DNA from: Hyphomicrobiales bacterium
Lineage (GTDB): Bacteria; Pseudomonadota; Alphaproteobacteria; Rhizobiales; Methyloligellaceae
Assembly (NCBI GenBank): GCA_003228955.1
Contig: QIGN01000076.1
Coordinates: forward strand, 1 to 42,185
Direction: 5' to 3'
DNA length: 42,185 nt
Position numbers and translations under genes: made by a program. Numbering within the stretch: the first letter of the stretch is position 1; every line of letters starts with the position of its first letter. Shown here one piece after another: positions 14,113 to 23,926 of this stretch. The notes under the pieces were generated by a model. It searched no databases, was not told where the DNA came from, and saw only the letters and a program-made list of their open reading frames with translations.

Positions 14113-15143
14113 CGAGCCGCAGCACACCAGTCACGGGTGCTGCTGGCGGACCGGTTCGTCACGTTCCTGTGCTGCTCCCGCAGATCATCGAGGCGCTGGA
14201 GCCACACCAGAACGGTATCTATATCGACGGGACATTTGGCGCGGGCGGATATACGCGCGCGCTGCTTGAGAGCGCAAAATGCATCGTCCTTGCCATCGAC
14301 AAGGACCCAGCGGCCATTTCCGCCGGGCGCGAACTGGAAGCTGGTTCGGGCGGGCGGCTGACGCTGGTGCAGGGCGCTTTTGGCGATATGGCGGACATTG
14401 CCGCCGCCAACGGCATTGCCCGGGCTGACGGCATCGCCCTCGATCTCGGTGTGTCTTCAATGCAGCTCGATCAGGGCGTACGCGGATTTTCCTTTCAAAG
14501 TGACGGGCCGCTCGACATGCGCATGTCGCAAACCGGCCCGAGCGCCGCCGATGCGGTGAATTCACTTGCCGAAGGCGATCTGGCCCGGGTGATCCGGATC
14601 CTGGGCGAAGAGCGGCGCGCGCGGGCCATCGCCCGGGCCATCGTCGCCGCGCGCGAAGAGCGCCCCATTGCCCGCACGGGCGAGCTGGCGGATATCGTCA
14701 CGCAGGTGCTCGGGCGCCGGCATGACGACAAAAAACATCCCGCCACCCGGACCTTTCAGGCCTTGCGCCTTTATGTGAACGAAGAACTGGATGATCTGGT
14801 TGCCGGCCTGCTGGCGGCGGAGCGGTTGCTTGGAGAAGGGGGGCGGCTCGTGGTCGTTACCTTCCATTCCCTCGAGGACCGGATCGTGAAGCGGTTTCTG
14901 GCCTCCCGCGCGGGGAAGGTGGGCAGACCATCGCGCCATGCGCCGATAAGCGCGGCGCCGGAACGGAAACCATCCTTCGGGTTGCTGCACCGGCGTGCGG
15001 TCACGCCGGGGGCCGATGAAATCAGACGAAATCCGCGCGCCAGATCGGCGCGGATGCGGGCCGGCGTGCGTTTGGGGACGCCGCCGTTTCCAGCGGAGGA
15101 CGAGGGGCTTGGAGTGCCTAAACTCTCAGTAAATTCAATGTAA
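14109..15143 (+). CDS. rsmH: 16S rRNA (cytosine-1402 N4)-methyltransferase
   Basis: A 344-residue RsmH (MraW), which adds the N4 methyl group to C1402 of 16S rRNA in the ribosomal P site using S-adenosylmethionine. The Rossmann SAM motif GTFGAGGYTRALL is at about 41-53, followed by AIDKDP. The family blocks LDLGVSSMQLDQGVRGFSF, RTFQALRLYVNEEL and VVTFHSLEDRIVKRF are all present. Length is near the usual 310-345, with some extra residues in the last 25. The ATGA overlap with mraZ suggests coupled translation; ftsL begins 22 bp after its stop. Confidence 0.97.
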   Translation: MTSRSTPVTGAAGGPVRHVPVLLPQIIEALEPHQNGIYIDGTFGAGGYTRALLESAKCIVLAIDKDPAAISAGRELEAGSGGRLTLVQGAFGDMADIAAANGIARADGIALDLGVSSMQLDQGVRGFSFQSDGPLDMRMSQTGPSAADAVNSLAEGDLARVIRILGEERRARAIARAIVAAREERPIARTGELADIVTQVLGRRHDDKKHPATRTFQALRLYVNEELDDLVAGLLAAERLLGEGGRLVVVTFHSLEDRIVKRFLASRAGKVGRPSRHAPISAAPERKPSFGLLHRRAVTPGADEIRRNPRARSARMRAGVRLGTPPFPAEDEGLGVPKLSVNSM

Positions 15144-15165
15144 TTCAGTATTGGGGTCAAAAGTA

Positions 15166-15522
15166 ATGCGTGTGGTGAATTTAATTCTGGTCGGCTGTGT
15201 GGTCGCCCTTTCATTTGTAATCTACCAGCAGAAATACGAATCCAAGGATATGGAGGCCCGCGCCGGGGAACTGCGCCGGGCCATCGGCGGCGAACGTGAT
15301 GCCGTTGCCGTCTTGCGCGCCGAATGGAGCCATCTTAACCGTCCCAAACGCATAGAGCGGCTTGCCCGCAAACATCTGGGACTGAAACCGCTCAAGGCCA
15401 GCCAGATCCTGACGGTCCGGCAGTATGCCGAAATCCGCCAGCCCACTCCGGCGGAGGTTGCCGCTCGCATGCTCGGGCGGGTGGCGCAACCAGGGTCGCG
15501 GCGCCAGGCGGCATTGCGCTAG
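15166..15522 (+). CDS. ftsL: Cell division protein FtsL
   Basis: A 118-residue bitopic membrane protein in the FtsL position. The TM segment is at about 4-21 (VNLILVGCVVALSFVIY), followed by a periplasmic coiled coil of about 35-80 and the conserved HLGLKPLKASQI stretch. In the divisome it bridges FtsB/FtsQ and activates FtsWI. The sequence alone is poorly conserved; the call rests on position between rsmH and ftsI, topology and the HLGL motif. ATG 15166 is chosen over an in-frame TTG at 15151 because the protein then begins right at the short cytoplasmic tail. No ftsB is seen in this window. Confidence 0.88.
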   Translation: MRVVNLILVGCVVALSFVIYQQKYESKDMEARAGELRRAIGGERDAVAVLRAEWSHLNRPKRIERLARKHLGLKPLKASQILTVRQYAEIRQPTPAEVAARMLGRVAQPGSRRQAALR

Positions 15523-15533
15523 AGAAGGCAGTC

Positions 15534-17225
15534 ATGGGGTTTATCCGCAAACATCTGGCATTCAGGCGTGACGCCGCACACAAGCGGCGCACACAGGCTC
15601 GCGCCGGTGTGATGTCGCTGGCCTTTGCGCTTGCTTTCACGGTGATCGGGGTCCGGCTCGGTGCTCTTGGTTTCGCACCGGGCGAGGCCGGGCCGAGCGC
15701 CAAATGGTCGACGCTGTCGACGGCGGTCAGCCGTTCGGACATTGTAGACCGCAAGGGGCGCATCCTTGCGACCGACATTCAGACCGGTTCGCTGTTCGCC
15801 GATCCGAGCCGGGTCGTCGATGTCGACACAACCGCCGAACAGCTTTCCACCGTGCTGACGAATGTCAATGCGCGGGCCTTGAGAAAGCGGCTTACCGGCG
15901 GCGGCAAGTTCCTGTGGATCGCCCGCGGGCTGACACCGCGCCAGCAGGCGCAGATACATGAGTTGGGTTTGCCAGGGCTCGATTTCGTTCGCGAACCGCG
16001 CCGTGTCTATCCCGCCGGGGCCACGGCCTCCCATATTCTGGGGTATGTGAATGTGGATAATCAGGGTCTGGCCGGCATGGAGCGCTATGTCGACAGGCAG
16101 CCCGGAGCCGTTTCCACCGGGGGGAAGAAAAATGTAAAGCGTCTCCCGGTTCGCCTGGCAATGGACCTGAGTGTTCAGTATGCGGTGCGCGAGGAACTGT
16201 TGAGTGCTATGGAGCGCTACAAGGCCAAGGCGGCCGTCGGGATTGTGCTTGACGTGCATTCAGGAGAGATCATCGCGCTGTCCTCCCTGCCGGACTATGA
16301 TCCGAACAAACGCGAGGAGGCACTCAAAAAGGACCGGTTCAATCGCGCCTCGTCAGGTGTCTTCGAACTGGGATCCGTCTTCAAGGTGTTCACGACCGCG
16401 GGCGCGCTGGATATGGGCGTGACGTCGCTCGACAAGGGATATGACGCGAGCAAACCGATCAAGGTGGCGTCCTTCACCATCAATGATTTCTACGGCAAGA
16501 AGCGCTGGCTTTCGGTCCCGGAAATTTTCATCTACTCGTCGAATATCGGGTCCGCCAAGATGGCGCTCGATATGGGTGTCACGCGCCACAAGGCGTTCCT
16601 GGGCAAGCTGGGACTGCTCGACCGGATGGCCACCGAGATGGGCCCGACCGCCAGGCCGATCCTACCGAAGAAGTGGGGGCGTCTGAACAGCATGACAATT
16701 GCCTACGGTCATGGGCTCTCGGTAACGCCGCTGCATCTGGCGAGCGCGGCCGCCGCGCTTGTCAATGGCGGTTACAAGATCAAGCCGACCTTTCTGGAGC
16801 GCTCGCGCGAAGACGCGGCCGGGCAATCCGACCGGGTCATAAAACTCCAGACCAGCGACCTGATGCGTTATTTGCTGCGGCTCAATGTGCAGAAGGGGTC
16901 CGGCAAGCAGTCCGATACCGCCGGATACCGCGTGGGCGGCAAGACGGGCACCGCTCAAAAGGTCGTCAACGGGCGTTATTCGGGGACCAAGCTGCTCAAC
17001 ACATATCTCGGCGTTTTCCCGATGGACGCGCCGGAATATCTGGTGCTGGTGGTTCTCGATGAACCCGAGCGGGTCAAGGAAACCGGCGGAATAGCAACCG
17101 CCGGCGTCAATTCCGCTCCGACCGTCGGGCGCATCATCGAGCGGATCGGGCCGATGCTGGGCGTCACCCCCGTCATGGAAAAGGGCAGGCAAAACCCCGA
17201 CGCGCCCGTCGCGGCGTCCTATTAG
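15534..17225 (+). CDS. ftsI: Peptidoglycan transpeptidase FtsI (PBP3)
   Basis: A 563-residue class B penicillin-binding protein that cross-links septal peptidoglycan. A single TM anchor lies at about 25-46, followed by the pedestal domain (RSDIVDRKGRILAT at about 67-80). The catalytic domain has all three transpeptidase motifs: SVFK (nucleophile S281, K284), SSN (335-337) and KTGT (470-473). It starts 11 bp after ftsL, as expected for FtsL-FtsI partners. The C-terminal end lacks a PASTA domain, as in Gram-negative PBP3. Confidence 0.97.
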   Translation: MGFIRKHLAFRRDAAHKRRTQARAGVMSLAFALAFTVIGVRLGALGFAPGEAGPSAKWSTLSTAVSRSDIVDRKGRILATDIQTGSLFADPSRVVDVDTTAEQLSTVLTNVNARALRKRLTGGGKFLWIARGLTPRQQAQIHELGLPGLDFVREPRRVYPAGATASHILGYVNVDNQGLAGMERYVDRQPGAVSTGGKKNVKRLPVRLAMDLSVQYAVREELLSAMERYKAKAAVGIVLDVHSGEIIALSSLPDYDPNKREEALKKDRFNRASSGVFELGSVFKVFTTAGALDMGVTSLDKGYDASKPIKVASFTINDFYGKKRWLSVPEIFIYSSNIGSAKMALDMGVTRHKAFLGKLGLLDRMATEMGPTARPILPKKWGRLNSMTIAYGHGLSVTPLHLASAAAALVNGGYKIKPTFLERSREDAAGQSDRVIKLQTSDLMRYLLRLNVQKGSGKQSDTAGYRVGGKTGTAQKVVNGRYSGTKLLNTYLGVFPMDAPEYLVLVVLDEPERVKETGGIATAGVNSAPTVGRIIERIGPMLGVTPVMEKGRQNPDAPVAASY

Positions 17226-17363
17226 GGCCATTTGCTGATATATGTTTTCCGCTCTGGGAACGCATTGCCTTTCGCCTCTGGAAGGGGAGCCGCAAATTCT
17301 GTAGTGATTGGACGGATAAAGACCCGCCCACACTGCAAGGTGAATTTTCGATTGGCCCTTTCC

Positions 17364-18803
17364 ATGAAGTTAGGCGAGCTCGCAGGGTCCGCGCAGGTGC
17401 TCGATGATGCAGCGGCGCATCTTGAAATCACCGGCCTGACCGCCGACAGCCGCGAGGTTGCGCCCGGCGCATTGTTTGCAGCCCTTCCCGGTACGCTCAC
17501 CGATGGCGCGAAATTCATCCCCCAGGCTATCGAAAAAGGCGCGGCCGCAATTCTTGTTCCCAAAGGGTCGTCCGCCGGGGAAAGTCTCGAAATTCCGGTG
17601 CTCGAGGAGGCCGACCCGCGGCGTGCTCTGGCGCTGATGGCGGCGCGCTTTTACGCGCCTCAGCCTGAGACAGTTGTTGGCGTCACCGGGACCAGCGGCA
17701 AGACGTCCATTGTTTCTTTCGTACGTGAGTTGTGGCAGGCGATGGGGATAAGCGCCGCGTCTCTCGGCACCGTGGGCGTGGAGACCCCAACCGGCCCGAA
17801 GGGGCTGACGCTGACAACACCGGACCCTGTCATGCTGCACAAGGCGCTTGCCGGTCTGAGCGGCGAGGGCATTACCCATCTGGCGCTGGAGGCTTCAAGC
17901 CATGGATTGCAGCAGCGCCGTCTCGATGGCGTCCGGTTTGCGGCCGCGGCTTTTACGAACCTCTCGCGCGATCACCTCGATTATCACGCCACTTTTGATG
18001 AGTATCTGGAGCAGAAGCTGCGCCTGTTCGATACGCTTCTGGTCATCAACGCCGATTCCGATCATGCAAAGCCTTTTCTTGAAGTGGCCAAAGCCCGCAG
18101 TCTGCCCACGATTACCGTCGGGGAAGCGGGCGGGACGCTAAAGCTCGCCGAAGTCAGACGGGATGGGTTCGCGCAACGTCTTTCCATTGTTCATGATGGG
18201 AAATCATATGAGATCGCCTTGCCGCTGGTCGGCCGTTTTCAGGCGTCGAACGCTCTTGTCGCGGCGGGGCTGTGTCTGGCCTGTGGCGCGGAGTTTGCCG
18301 AGATTCTGCCCCATCTTGCTCGGTTGAAGGGGGCGAAGGGACGGCTTGAACATGTCGGTACGTCACGTGCGGGCGCACCTGTTTTCGTCGATTATTCGCA
18401 TAAACCGGATGCACTCGCCAAAGCGCTCGAGGCGTTGCGCCCCTATGCGAAGGGCAGATTGATCGTGGTGTTCGGGTGTGGCGGAGACCGGGACAGGGGC
18501 AAGCGCCCGGAGATGGGCCGGATTGCGAGCGATCGGGCCGATCTGGTCTTCGTCACCGATGATAATCCGCGCTCCGAGGATCCTGCCGTCATCCGGGCGG
18601 AGATTTTGAAAGAAGCACCCGGCGCGAAGGAAATCGGCGACCGCGGCGAGGCGATCATGACCGCGGTGTCGGTCTTGCGGGAAGGTGATGTGCTGCTCGT
18701 TGCCGGCAAGGGACATGAGACCGGACAAACCATCGCCGGCAAGGTTTCGCCGTTTTCCGACCATGAGGCGGTCGCGTCCGCTCTTGCGGGAAAGAGCAAA
18801 TGA
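17364..18803 (+). CDS. murE: UDP-MurNAc-tripeptide synthetase (meso-diaminopimelate-adding)
   Basis: A 479-residue cytoplasmic Mur ligase that joins meso-diaminopimelate to UDP-MurNAc-L-Ala-D-Glu with ATP. The P-loop is GTSGKT at 109-114. The C-terminal domain has DNPRSEDP, the signature that selects diaminopimelate over lysine. ATG 17364 is chosen: the frame is open back to 17232, but the added 44 residues are unlike any MurE N-terminus, and MKLGELAG is the expected start. This leaves a 138-bp gap after ftsI, the largest inside the cluster before ftsZ, which could hold an internal promoter. The stop overlaps murF by 4 bp. Confidence 0.96.
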   Translation: MKLGELAGSAQVLDDAAAHLEITGLTADSREVAPGALFAALPGTLTDGAKFIPQAIEKGAAAILVPKGSSAGESLEIPVLEEADPRRALALMAARFYAPQPETVVGVTGTSGKTSIVSFVRELWQAMGISAASLGTVGVETPTGPKGLTLTTPDPVMLHKALAGLSGEGITHLALEASSHGLQQRRLDGVRFAAAAFTNLSRDHLDYHATFDEYLEQKLRLFDTLLVINADSDHAKPFLEVAKARSLPTITVGEAGGTLKLAEVRRDGFAQRLSIVHDGKSYEIALPLVGRFQASNALVAAGLCLACGAEFAEILPHLARLKGAKGRLEHVGTSRAGAPVFVDYSHKPDALAKALEALRPYAKGRLIVVFGCGGDRDRGKRPEMGRIASDRADLVFVTDDNPRSEDPAVIRAEILKEAPGAKEIGDRGEAIMTAVSVLREGDVLLVAGKGHETGQTIAGKVSPFSDHEAVASALAGKSK

Positions 18804-20221
18804 GCAAACCGCTTTGGAAATTTGACAAGGTGCTGGCGGCGACGGGCGGGCGCGTGGAGGGCTCCGGGTCTCCTGACATATCGAGTGTGTCCATCGATAG
18901 CCGCACGATGGAGCCCGGCGCGTTGTTCGCCGCTATTCGCGGCGACAATCTCGATGGCCATGAGTATGTGGCACAGGCCTTCCAGGCCGGCGCAAATGCG
19001 GCGCTTGTTACAGACGACGCAAAGCTGGAGGCAACCGGAATGCTCATCCGCGTTCCCGATACGCTGGAGGCGTTGAACCGGCTCGGGGCGGCGGCCCGCG
19101 CGCGCTCCACGGCCCGTGTCATTGCCGTGACGGGCAGCGTCGGCAAGACCGGCACCAAAGAGGCCATGGCGCTGGCGCTGGCCCCATCAGGGTCCGTACA
19201 CGCATCGCAAAAGTCCTATAACAATCACTGGGGCGTCCCGCTCACCCTCGCCAATTTCGCGCGCGGGCAGGATTTCGGCGTGTTCGAGGTGGGCATGAAT
19301 CATCCCGGCGAGATCACGCCGCTCACAAAGCTCATCCGCCCGCATATCGCGATCATCACCACCGTTGCATCCGTGCATCTGGAATTCTTCACATCCGAGG
19401 AACAGATCGCCGAAGCCAAGGCGGAAATTTTCGCCGGGCTGGAGCCGGGAGGCGTAGCGATCCTTAACCGCGACAATCCGCATTTCGAGCTCTTGAATAA
19501 GCGCGCTTCCGAGGCAGGGGCCGGGCGCATCATCACTTTCGGAGTCCATGACGCGGCGGATGCAAGACTGACGGGATTGAATCTGGTTGGCGATGCAAGC
19601 GATGTCGAGGCGGTTATCAGCGGCGAGGCGATATTCTACCGCATTGGCGCGCCGGGACGGCATCTGGCGATGAACTCGCTTGGCGTGTTGGCGGCGCTTC
19701 ATGCGGCCGGCGCGGATGTTCATGCCGGAGCACGGGCGCTTGAGAAATATCAGCCGCAACCCGGGCGCGGCGCCCGCACGCAATTTCGCCTGGGAGAGGG
19801 CCGCGTAGTGCTGATCGACGAGAGCTACAATGCCAATCCCGCCTCCATGCGGGCCGCGCTGGAGAGTTTTGGCGAGATTTCGCGCGCGGACTGCCCGCGC
19901 CGTATTGCCGTGCTTGGCGACATGCTGGAGATGGGTGAAACGTCCTCCCGATTGCATGGCGATCTGGCTCAGCCTGTTGACGCGGCCGGGGTAGATGTAG
20001 TTTTTGCTTGCGGGCCGCACATGCGGGCGCTCTATGATGCGCTGCCCGAATCGCGGCGCGGGGCCTGGGCGGAAAATTCGCAAGGACTGGAAGTGGTCCT
20101 GCTGGAAACGGTTCAGGCAGGCGATGCGGTGATGATCAAGGGCTCGCTTGGAAGTACAATGGGACCGCTTGTCAAGGCGCTGCGGGCGCATCTGAAGCAA
20201 AAGGGCGCGCAGCCGCAATAG
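18800..20221 (+). CDS. murF: UDP-MurNAc-tripeptide-D-Ala-D-Ala ligase
   Basis: A 473-residue Mur ligase that adds the D-Ala-D-Ala dipeptide made by Ddl to the UDP-MurNAc-tripeptide. The P-loop is GSVGKTGTKE at 112-121, and the catalytic-domain blocks EVGMNHPGEI and IDESYNANPASM are clear. Its ATG overlaps the murE stop by 4 bp, the usual MurE-MurF pairing, and mraY follows after 30 bp. Length is normal for the family. Confidence 0.97.
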   Translation: MSKPLWKFDKVLAATGGRVEGSGSPDISSVSIDSRTMEPGALFAAIRGDNLDGHEYVAQAFQAGANAALVTDDAKLEATGMLIRVPDTLEALNRLGAAARARSTARVIAVTGSVGKTGTKEAMALALAPSGSVHASQKSYNNHWGVPLTLANFARGQDFGVFEVGMNHPGEITPLTKLIRPHIAIITTVASVHLEFFTSEEQIAEAKAEIFAGLEPGGVAILNRDNPHFELLNKRASEAGAGRIITFGVHDAADARLTGLNLVGDASDVEAVISGEAIFYRIGAPGRHLAMNSLGVLAALHAAGADVHAGARALEKYQPQPGRGARTQFRLGEGRVVLIDESYNANPASMRAALESFGEISRADCPRRIAVLGDMLEMGETSSRLHGDLAQPVDAAGVDVVFACGPHMRALYDALPESRRGAWAENSQGLEVVLLETVQAGDAVMIKGSLGSTMGPLVKALRAHLKQKGAQPQ

Positions 20222-20251
20222 CACTGCCGTCAGTCGAGGGGATAAGCAGGC

Positions 20252-21337
20252 ATGTTCTATTGGCTCACGGGGTTTGCGGACCAGTTTCAGATTCTCAATG
20301 TGTTTCGCTACATCACCTTCCGCACCGGTGGCGCGACCATGACCGCGTTGCTGTTCGTGTTCATGTTCGGACCCGCGCTTATCAAGGCCCTGCGTCTCAA
20401 ACAGGGCCGGGGGCAGCCGATCCGCGACGACGGCCCGGTCAGCCATATCGTTGGCAAGCAGGGCACGCCGACCATGGGCGGCCTGATGATCCTGATGGGT
20501 GTCACGGCCTCGACCCTGCTCTGGGCCAATCTCTCAAACGCTTATGTCTGGGTGGTGCTGGCTGTTACGCTCAGCTATGGCGGCATCGGCCTTTATGACG
20601 ATTATATCAAAGTTACAACCCGCTCATCAAAGGGGTTTCCCGGCCGGGTCAGGATTACGCTCGAGGCTTTGGTCGCGGCGGTTGCCGTCTACACCCTGGT
20701 GAAACTCGGCACGGAGCCATTCTCGACGTCGCTCACATTCCCCTTCTTCAAGAATCTCATCTTCGATCTCGGTCCGGTTTTTATTCTGTTTGGCGCTTTC
20801 ATCATCGTCGGCGCCGGCAATGCGGTGAACCTGACCGACGGACTCGACGGCCTGGCGATTGTGCCGGTGATGATCGCGGCGGCGACATTCGGGCTGATTA
20901 CCTATCTCACCGGCAACAAGGTCTTTGCCGATTACCTGCAGATTCACTTTGTGCTTGGCGCGGGCGAGCTGGCGATTATCTGCGGCGCACTGGTCGGCGC
21001 CGGGCTGGGGTTTTTGTGGTTTAACGCGCCGCCGGCCACGATTTTCATGGGTGACACCGGCTCGCTTGCCCTGGGCGGCGCGCTTGGGGCCATAGCCGTG
21101 GCCATCAAGCATGAGCTGGTGCTGGGCATTGTCGGCGGATTATTCGTCCTGGAAACGCTTTCAGTGATCGTGCAGGTGGTCTCTTTCAAGCTCACGGGCA
21201 AGCGGGTGTTCAAGATGGCGCCGCTGCACCATCATTTCGAGCAGAAGGGGTGGGAGGAATCCACCATCGTGATCCGCTTCTGGATCATATCCATCGTCCT
21301 GGCGATGATTGGGCTCGCGACCCTCAAATTACGCTAA
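20252..21337 (+). CDS. mraY: Phospho-MurNAc-pentapeptide translocase
   Basis: A 361-residue polytopic enzyme that transfers phospho-MurNAc-pentapeptide to undecaprenyl phosphate, forming lipid I at the inner membrane. About ten TM segments are visible. Catalytic motifs are LYDDYIK (D116, D117), [10 protein letters not shown] (D196, D199), [12 protein letters not shown] and the MAPLHHHFE histidine loop. The ATG at 20252 follows GAGGGGATAAGC. The 3' end approaches the murD start with an 10-bp gap. Confidence 0.97.
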   Translation: MFYWLTGFADQFQILNVFRYITFRTGGATMTALLFVFMFGPALIKALRLKQGRGQPIRDDGPVSHIVGKQGTPTMGGLMILMGVTASTLLWANLSNAYVWVVLAVTLSYGGIGLYDDYIKVTTRSSKGFPGRVRITLEALVAAVAVYTLVKLGTEPFSTSLTFPFFKNLIFDLGPVFILFGAFIIVGAGNAVNLTDGLDGLAIVPVMIAAATFGLITYLTGNKVFADYLQIHFVLGAGELAIICGALVGAGLGFLWFNAPPATIFMGDTGSLALGGALGAIAVAIKHELVLGIVGGLFVLETLSVIVQVVSFKLTGKRVFKMAPLHHHFEQKGWEESTIVIRFWIISIVLAMIGLATLKLR

Positions 21338-21347
21338 TATCCGCTTT

Positions 21348-22757
21348 ATGATTCCAATCCGCGTCTTTGAGGGGAAGACAGTTGCCCTGTTCGGTCTGGG
21401 CCTGAGCGGTGTTGCCTCGGCGCGGGCGCTGCAAGCAGGCGGGGCCAGGGTGCTGGCGTGGGACGACGCGGAAGGCTCGCGCGAAGCGGCTGCATCGCAG
21501 GGCATTGAAATCGTTGATCTGGAAGGCGCGGACTGGACCGCTTGCGCCGCGCTCATCCTGGCGCCGGGGGTGCCGCTGACCCATCCCGAGCCACATTGGA
21601 CAGTGAAACAGGCGCGGGACGCGGGCGTCGAAATCATCGGCGATACGGAACTGTTTTTTCGCGAGCGCAAACGGATCGGCTCGAAAGCGCGGGTGGTCGC
21701 CATCACCGGCACCAATGGCAAATCCACCACGGCCGCGCTCACCGCGCATGTGCTGAAGAGCGGCGGCCTCAATGCGTCGCTTGGCGGAAATATCGGAACG
21801 GCGATCCTGGACCTTCCGCCTTTATCGGACACAGGCGTCTATGTGATCGAATTTTCCTCCTATCAGATTGATCTCACCCCGGGGCTGGAAGCGGACGCGG
21901 CCGCGCTTCTCAACATCACGCCCGATCACCTTGACCGGCACGGAACGCTGGAAAATTACGCCGCCATCAAAGCACGCATTTTTTCCGGTCTTGAGGAAAG
22001 CGGGCTGGCGGTCATCGGTGTTGACGATGAATATTGCCGCGCTATTGCCGGTGCGCTCCAAGGGCCGTTCGACGTTGCGCGAGTGTCGACGCGCGAAAAA
22101 GTTGCCGATGGTGTCTGCGCAATCGATGGTGTGCTTGAGGAATGGCGCGAGGGCAATAAGGTTTCCGCAACTGATATGACGGGGATTGGATCGCTGCGCG
22201 GGGCGCATAACGCCCAGAACGCGGCCATATGCTTTGCATTGGCGCGGGGCCTCGGGCTTGGGCGGCCGGCAATTGCGCAGGGGCTGAAATCATTTCCCGG
22301 TCTTGAGCACCGGATGGAGGAAGTCGGGCGTCTGGGCAAGGTGCTGTTCATCAACGATTCGAAAGGCACCAATGCGGATGCGGCGGCCCATGCGCTGGCG
22401 AGCTTCGACGATATTTTCTGGATCGCGGGCGGGCGTGCCAAGGCGGGCGGGATCGAAAGCCTGAAGCAATATTTCCCGCGCATTGCCCATGCCTATCTCA
22501 TTGGCGAGGCGGCGCAGGATTTTGCCCGCTCCCTGGCGCGAGAGGTGGATCACACAATTTGCGGGACGCTGGACAGGGCCGTCGCGGCGGCGGCGGCGGA
22601 CGCGGCCGCAAGCGGAGCCGCTGAACCGGCAGTGCTGTTGTCGCCCGCCTGTGCCTCCTTCGACCAGTATCCCAGCTTCGCCGTGCGCGGCGATGCCTTC
22701 CGCGCCGAAGTGTCCGGTCTGGACGGCGTTGTCATGCGAGGGAGTGAAACGCAATGA
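21348..22757 (+). CDS. murD: UDP-MurNAc-L-alanine-D-glutamate ligase
   Basis: A 469-residue Mur ligase that adds D-glutamate to UDP-MurNAc-L-Ala. It has an N-terminal GLGLSG nucleotide-binding loop near residue 16, the P-loop GTNGKST at 121-127, NITPDHLDRH in the central domain, and LLSPACASFDQYPSFAVRGD near the end. ATG 21348 is used; the frame runs back to 21309 inside mraY, but those 13 residues are not MurD-like. The stop overlaps ftsW by 4 bp. Confidence 0.96.
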   Translation: MIPIRVFEGKTVALFGLGLSGVASARALQAGGARVLAWDDAEGSREAAASQGIEIVDLEGADWTACAALILAPGVPLTHPEPHWTVKQARDAGVEIIGDTELFFRERKRIGSKARVVAITGTNGKSTTAALTAHVLKSGGLNASLGGNIGTAILDLPPLSDTGVYVIEFSSYQIDLTPGLEADAAALLNITPDHLDRHGTLENYAAIKARIFSGLEESGLAVIGVDDEYCRAIAGALQGPFDVARVSTREKVADGVCAIDGVLEEWREGNKVSATDMTGIGSLRGAHNAQNAAICFALARGLGLGRPAIAQGLKSFPGLEHRMEEVGRLGKVLFINDSKGTNADAAAHALASFDDIFWIAGGRAKAGGIESLKQYFPRIAHAYLIGEAAQDFARSLAREVDHTICGTLDRAVAAAAADAAASGAAEPAVLLSPACASFDQYPSFAVRGDAFRAEVSGLDGVVMRGSETQ

Positions 22758-23926
22758 GGCTGACCCGTTCCGACCGCTCGCTCCTCTCCGACTGGTGGTT
22801 TACCGTTGACCGGCCGATGCTGTTCGCCGTGCTGCTGCTTTTGATCGGCGGTCTTGTCCTGTCGCTGGCCGCAAGTCCGGCGGTCGCGACCAGGCTCGGT
22901 CTCGATCCGTTTCATTTTTTCAAACGCCATGCTCTTCTCATTGCCCCTGCGTTTGTTGTGATCGTGGCCGCCTCAATGCTTTCGGCGCGCATGATTCGCC
23001 GCACGAGTCTGGCGATGTTCGCATTGGTGCTGGTTCTCATGGTCGCCACGCTGTTTCTCGGAGCGGAAATCAAGGGCGCGACCCGCTGGTTGCAATTTGG
23101 CTGGATTTCACTGCAACCGTCCGAATTCGCCAAACCGGTGTTTGTGATCGTCTGTGCGTGGCTTTTTTCCGAATCCCAGTCTCGTGACGATGTGCCGAGC
23201 CTGCCGCTGGTGATCGCATTCTATGCGGTCTTTGTCCTTCTTCTCATTCTGCAGCCGGATTTCGGACAGGCCTTGCTGGTGACACTGGTCTGGGGCGGAC
23301 TTTTCTATCTCGCGGGCCTGTCGCTGATCTGGGTCGGCGTGCTGGCGATCGGTCTCCTCATGGGCGGCATGATCGCCTATCTGACGGTGCCCCATGTGGC
23401 CCGGCGCATTGATCGCTTCATCAATCCCGATGCCGGAGATACCTACCAGACCGACCGGGCGATCGAGGCCTTCACAAATGGCGGCTGGTTCGGAACGGGC
23501 CCGGGAGAGGGGACGGTCAAACTGGTGCTGCCGGACGCCCATGCGGATTTCATCTTTGCCGTTGTGGCCGAGGAATTCGGTCTTTTCGCCGTGCTCGGAA
23601 TTGTCGCCCTGTTTGGCTTCATTGTGTTGCGCGCCATGATGCGGGCGCGGCTTGAGCCGGATATTTTCATCCGCCTTGGTGTAATCGGGCTGGCCATGCT
23701 GTTCGGATTGCAGGCCATAATCAACATGGCTGTCAATGTCGGGCTTCTGCCGGCCAAGGGCATGACACTGCCATTCATTTCCTATGGCGGGTCTTCGCTC
23801 CTGTCCATGGCGCTCACAATGGGGTTCGTATTGAGCCTGACGCGGCGGCGGCCGACTGCCGGCAGGTCGCATGAGTCCGGAGGCGACCGGGCATCTTCAT
23901 CCGCAGCGCGAGGACTCGAGGCATGA
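22754..23926 (+). CDS. ftsW: Lipid II polymerase FtsW (SEDS family)
   Basis: A 390-residue, roughly ten-TM SEDS glycosyltransferase that polymerises lipid II at the septum together with FtsI. Conserved pieces are GATRWLQFGWISLQPSEFAKP, QPDFGQALLV (with the catalytic-region Asp), the loop GPGEGTVKLVLPDAHADFIFAVVAEEFG, and the C-terminal LPFISYGGSSLLSMALTMGF. It is coupled by 4-bp overlaps to both murD and murG. The last 25 residues are polar and probably cytoplasmic. Confidence 0.97.
   Translation: MRLTRSDRSLLSDWWFTVDRPMLFAVLLLLIGGLVLSLAASPAVATRLGLDPFHFFKRHALLIAPAFVVIVAASMLSARMIRRTSLAMFALVLVLMVATLFLGAEIKGATRWLQFGWISLQPSEFAKPVFVIVCAWLFSESQSRDDVPSLPLVIAFYAVFVLLLILQPDFGQALLVTLVWGGLFYLAGLSLIWVGVLAIGLLMGGMIAYLTVPHVARRIDRFINPDAGDTYQTDRAIEAFTNGGWFGTGPGEGTVKLVLPDAHADFIFAVVAEEFGLFAVLGIVALFGFIVLRAMMRARLEPDIFIRLGVIGLAMLFGLQAIINMAVNVGLLPAKGMTLPFISYGGSSLLSMALTMGFVLSLTRRRPTAGRSHESGGDRASSSAARGLEA

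Noticed and set aside
17232-17363. N-terminal extension of MurE
   Set aside because: The in-frame extra 44 residues do not resemble any MurE N-terminus; ATG 17364 gives the normal protein.
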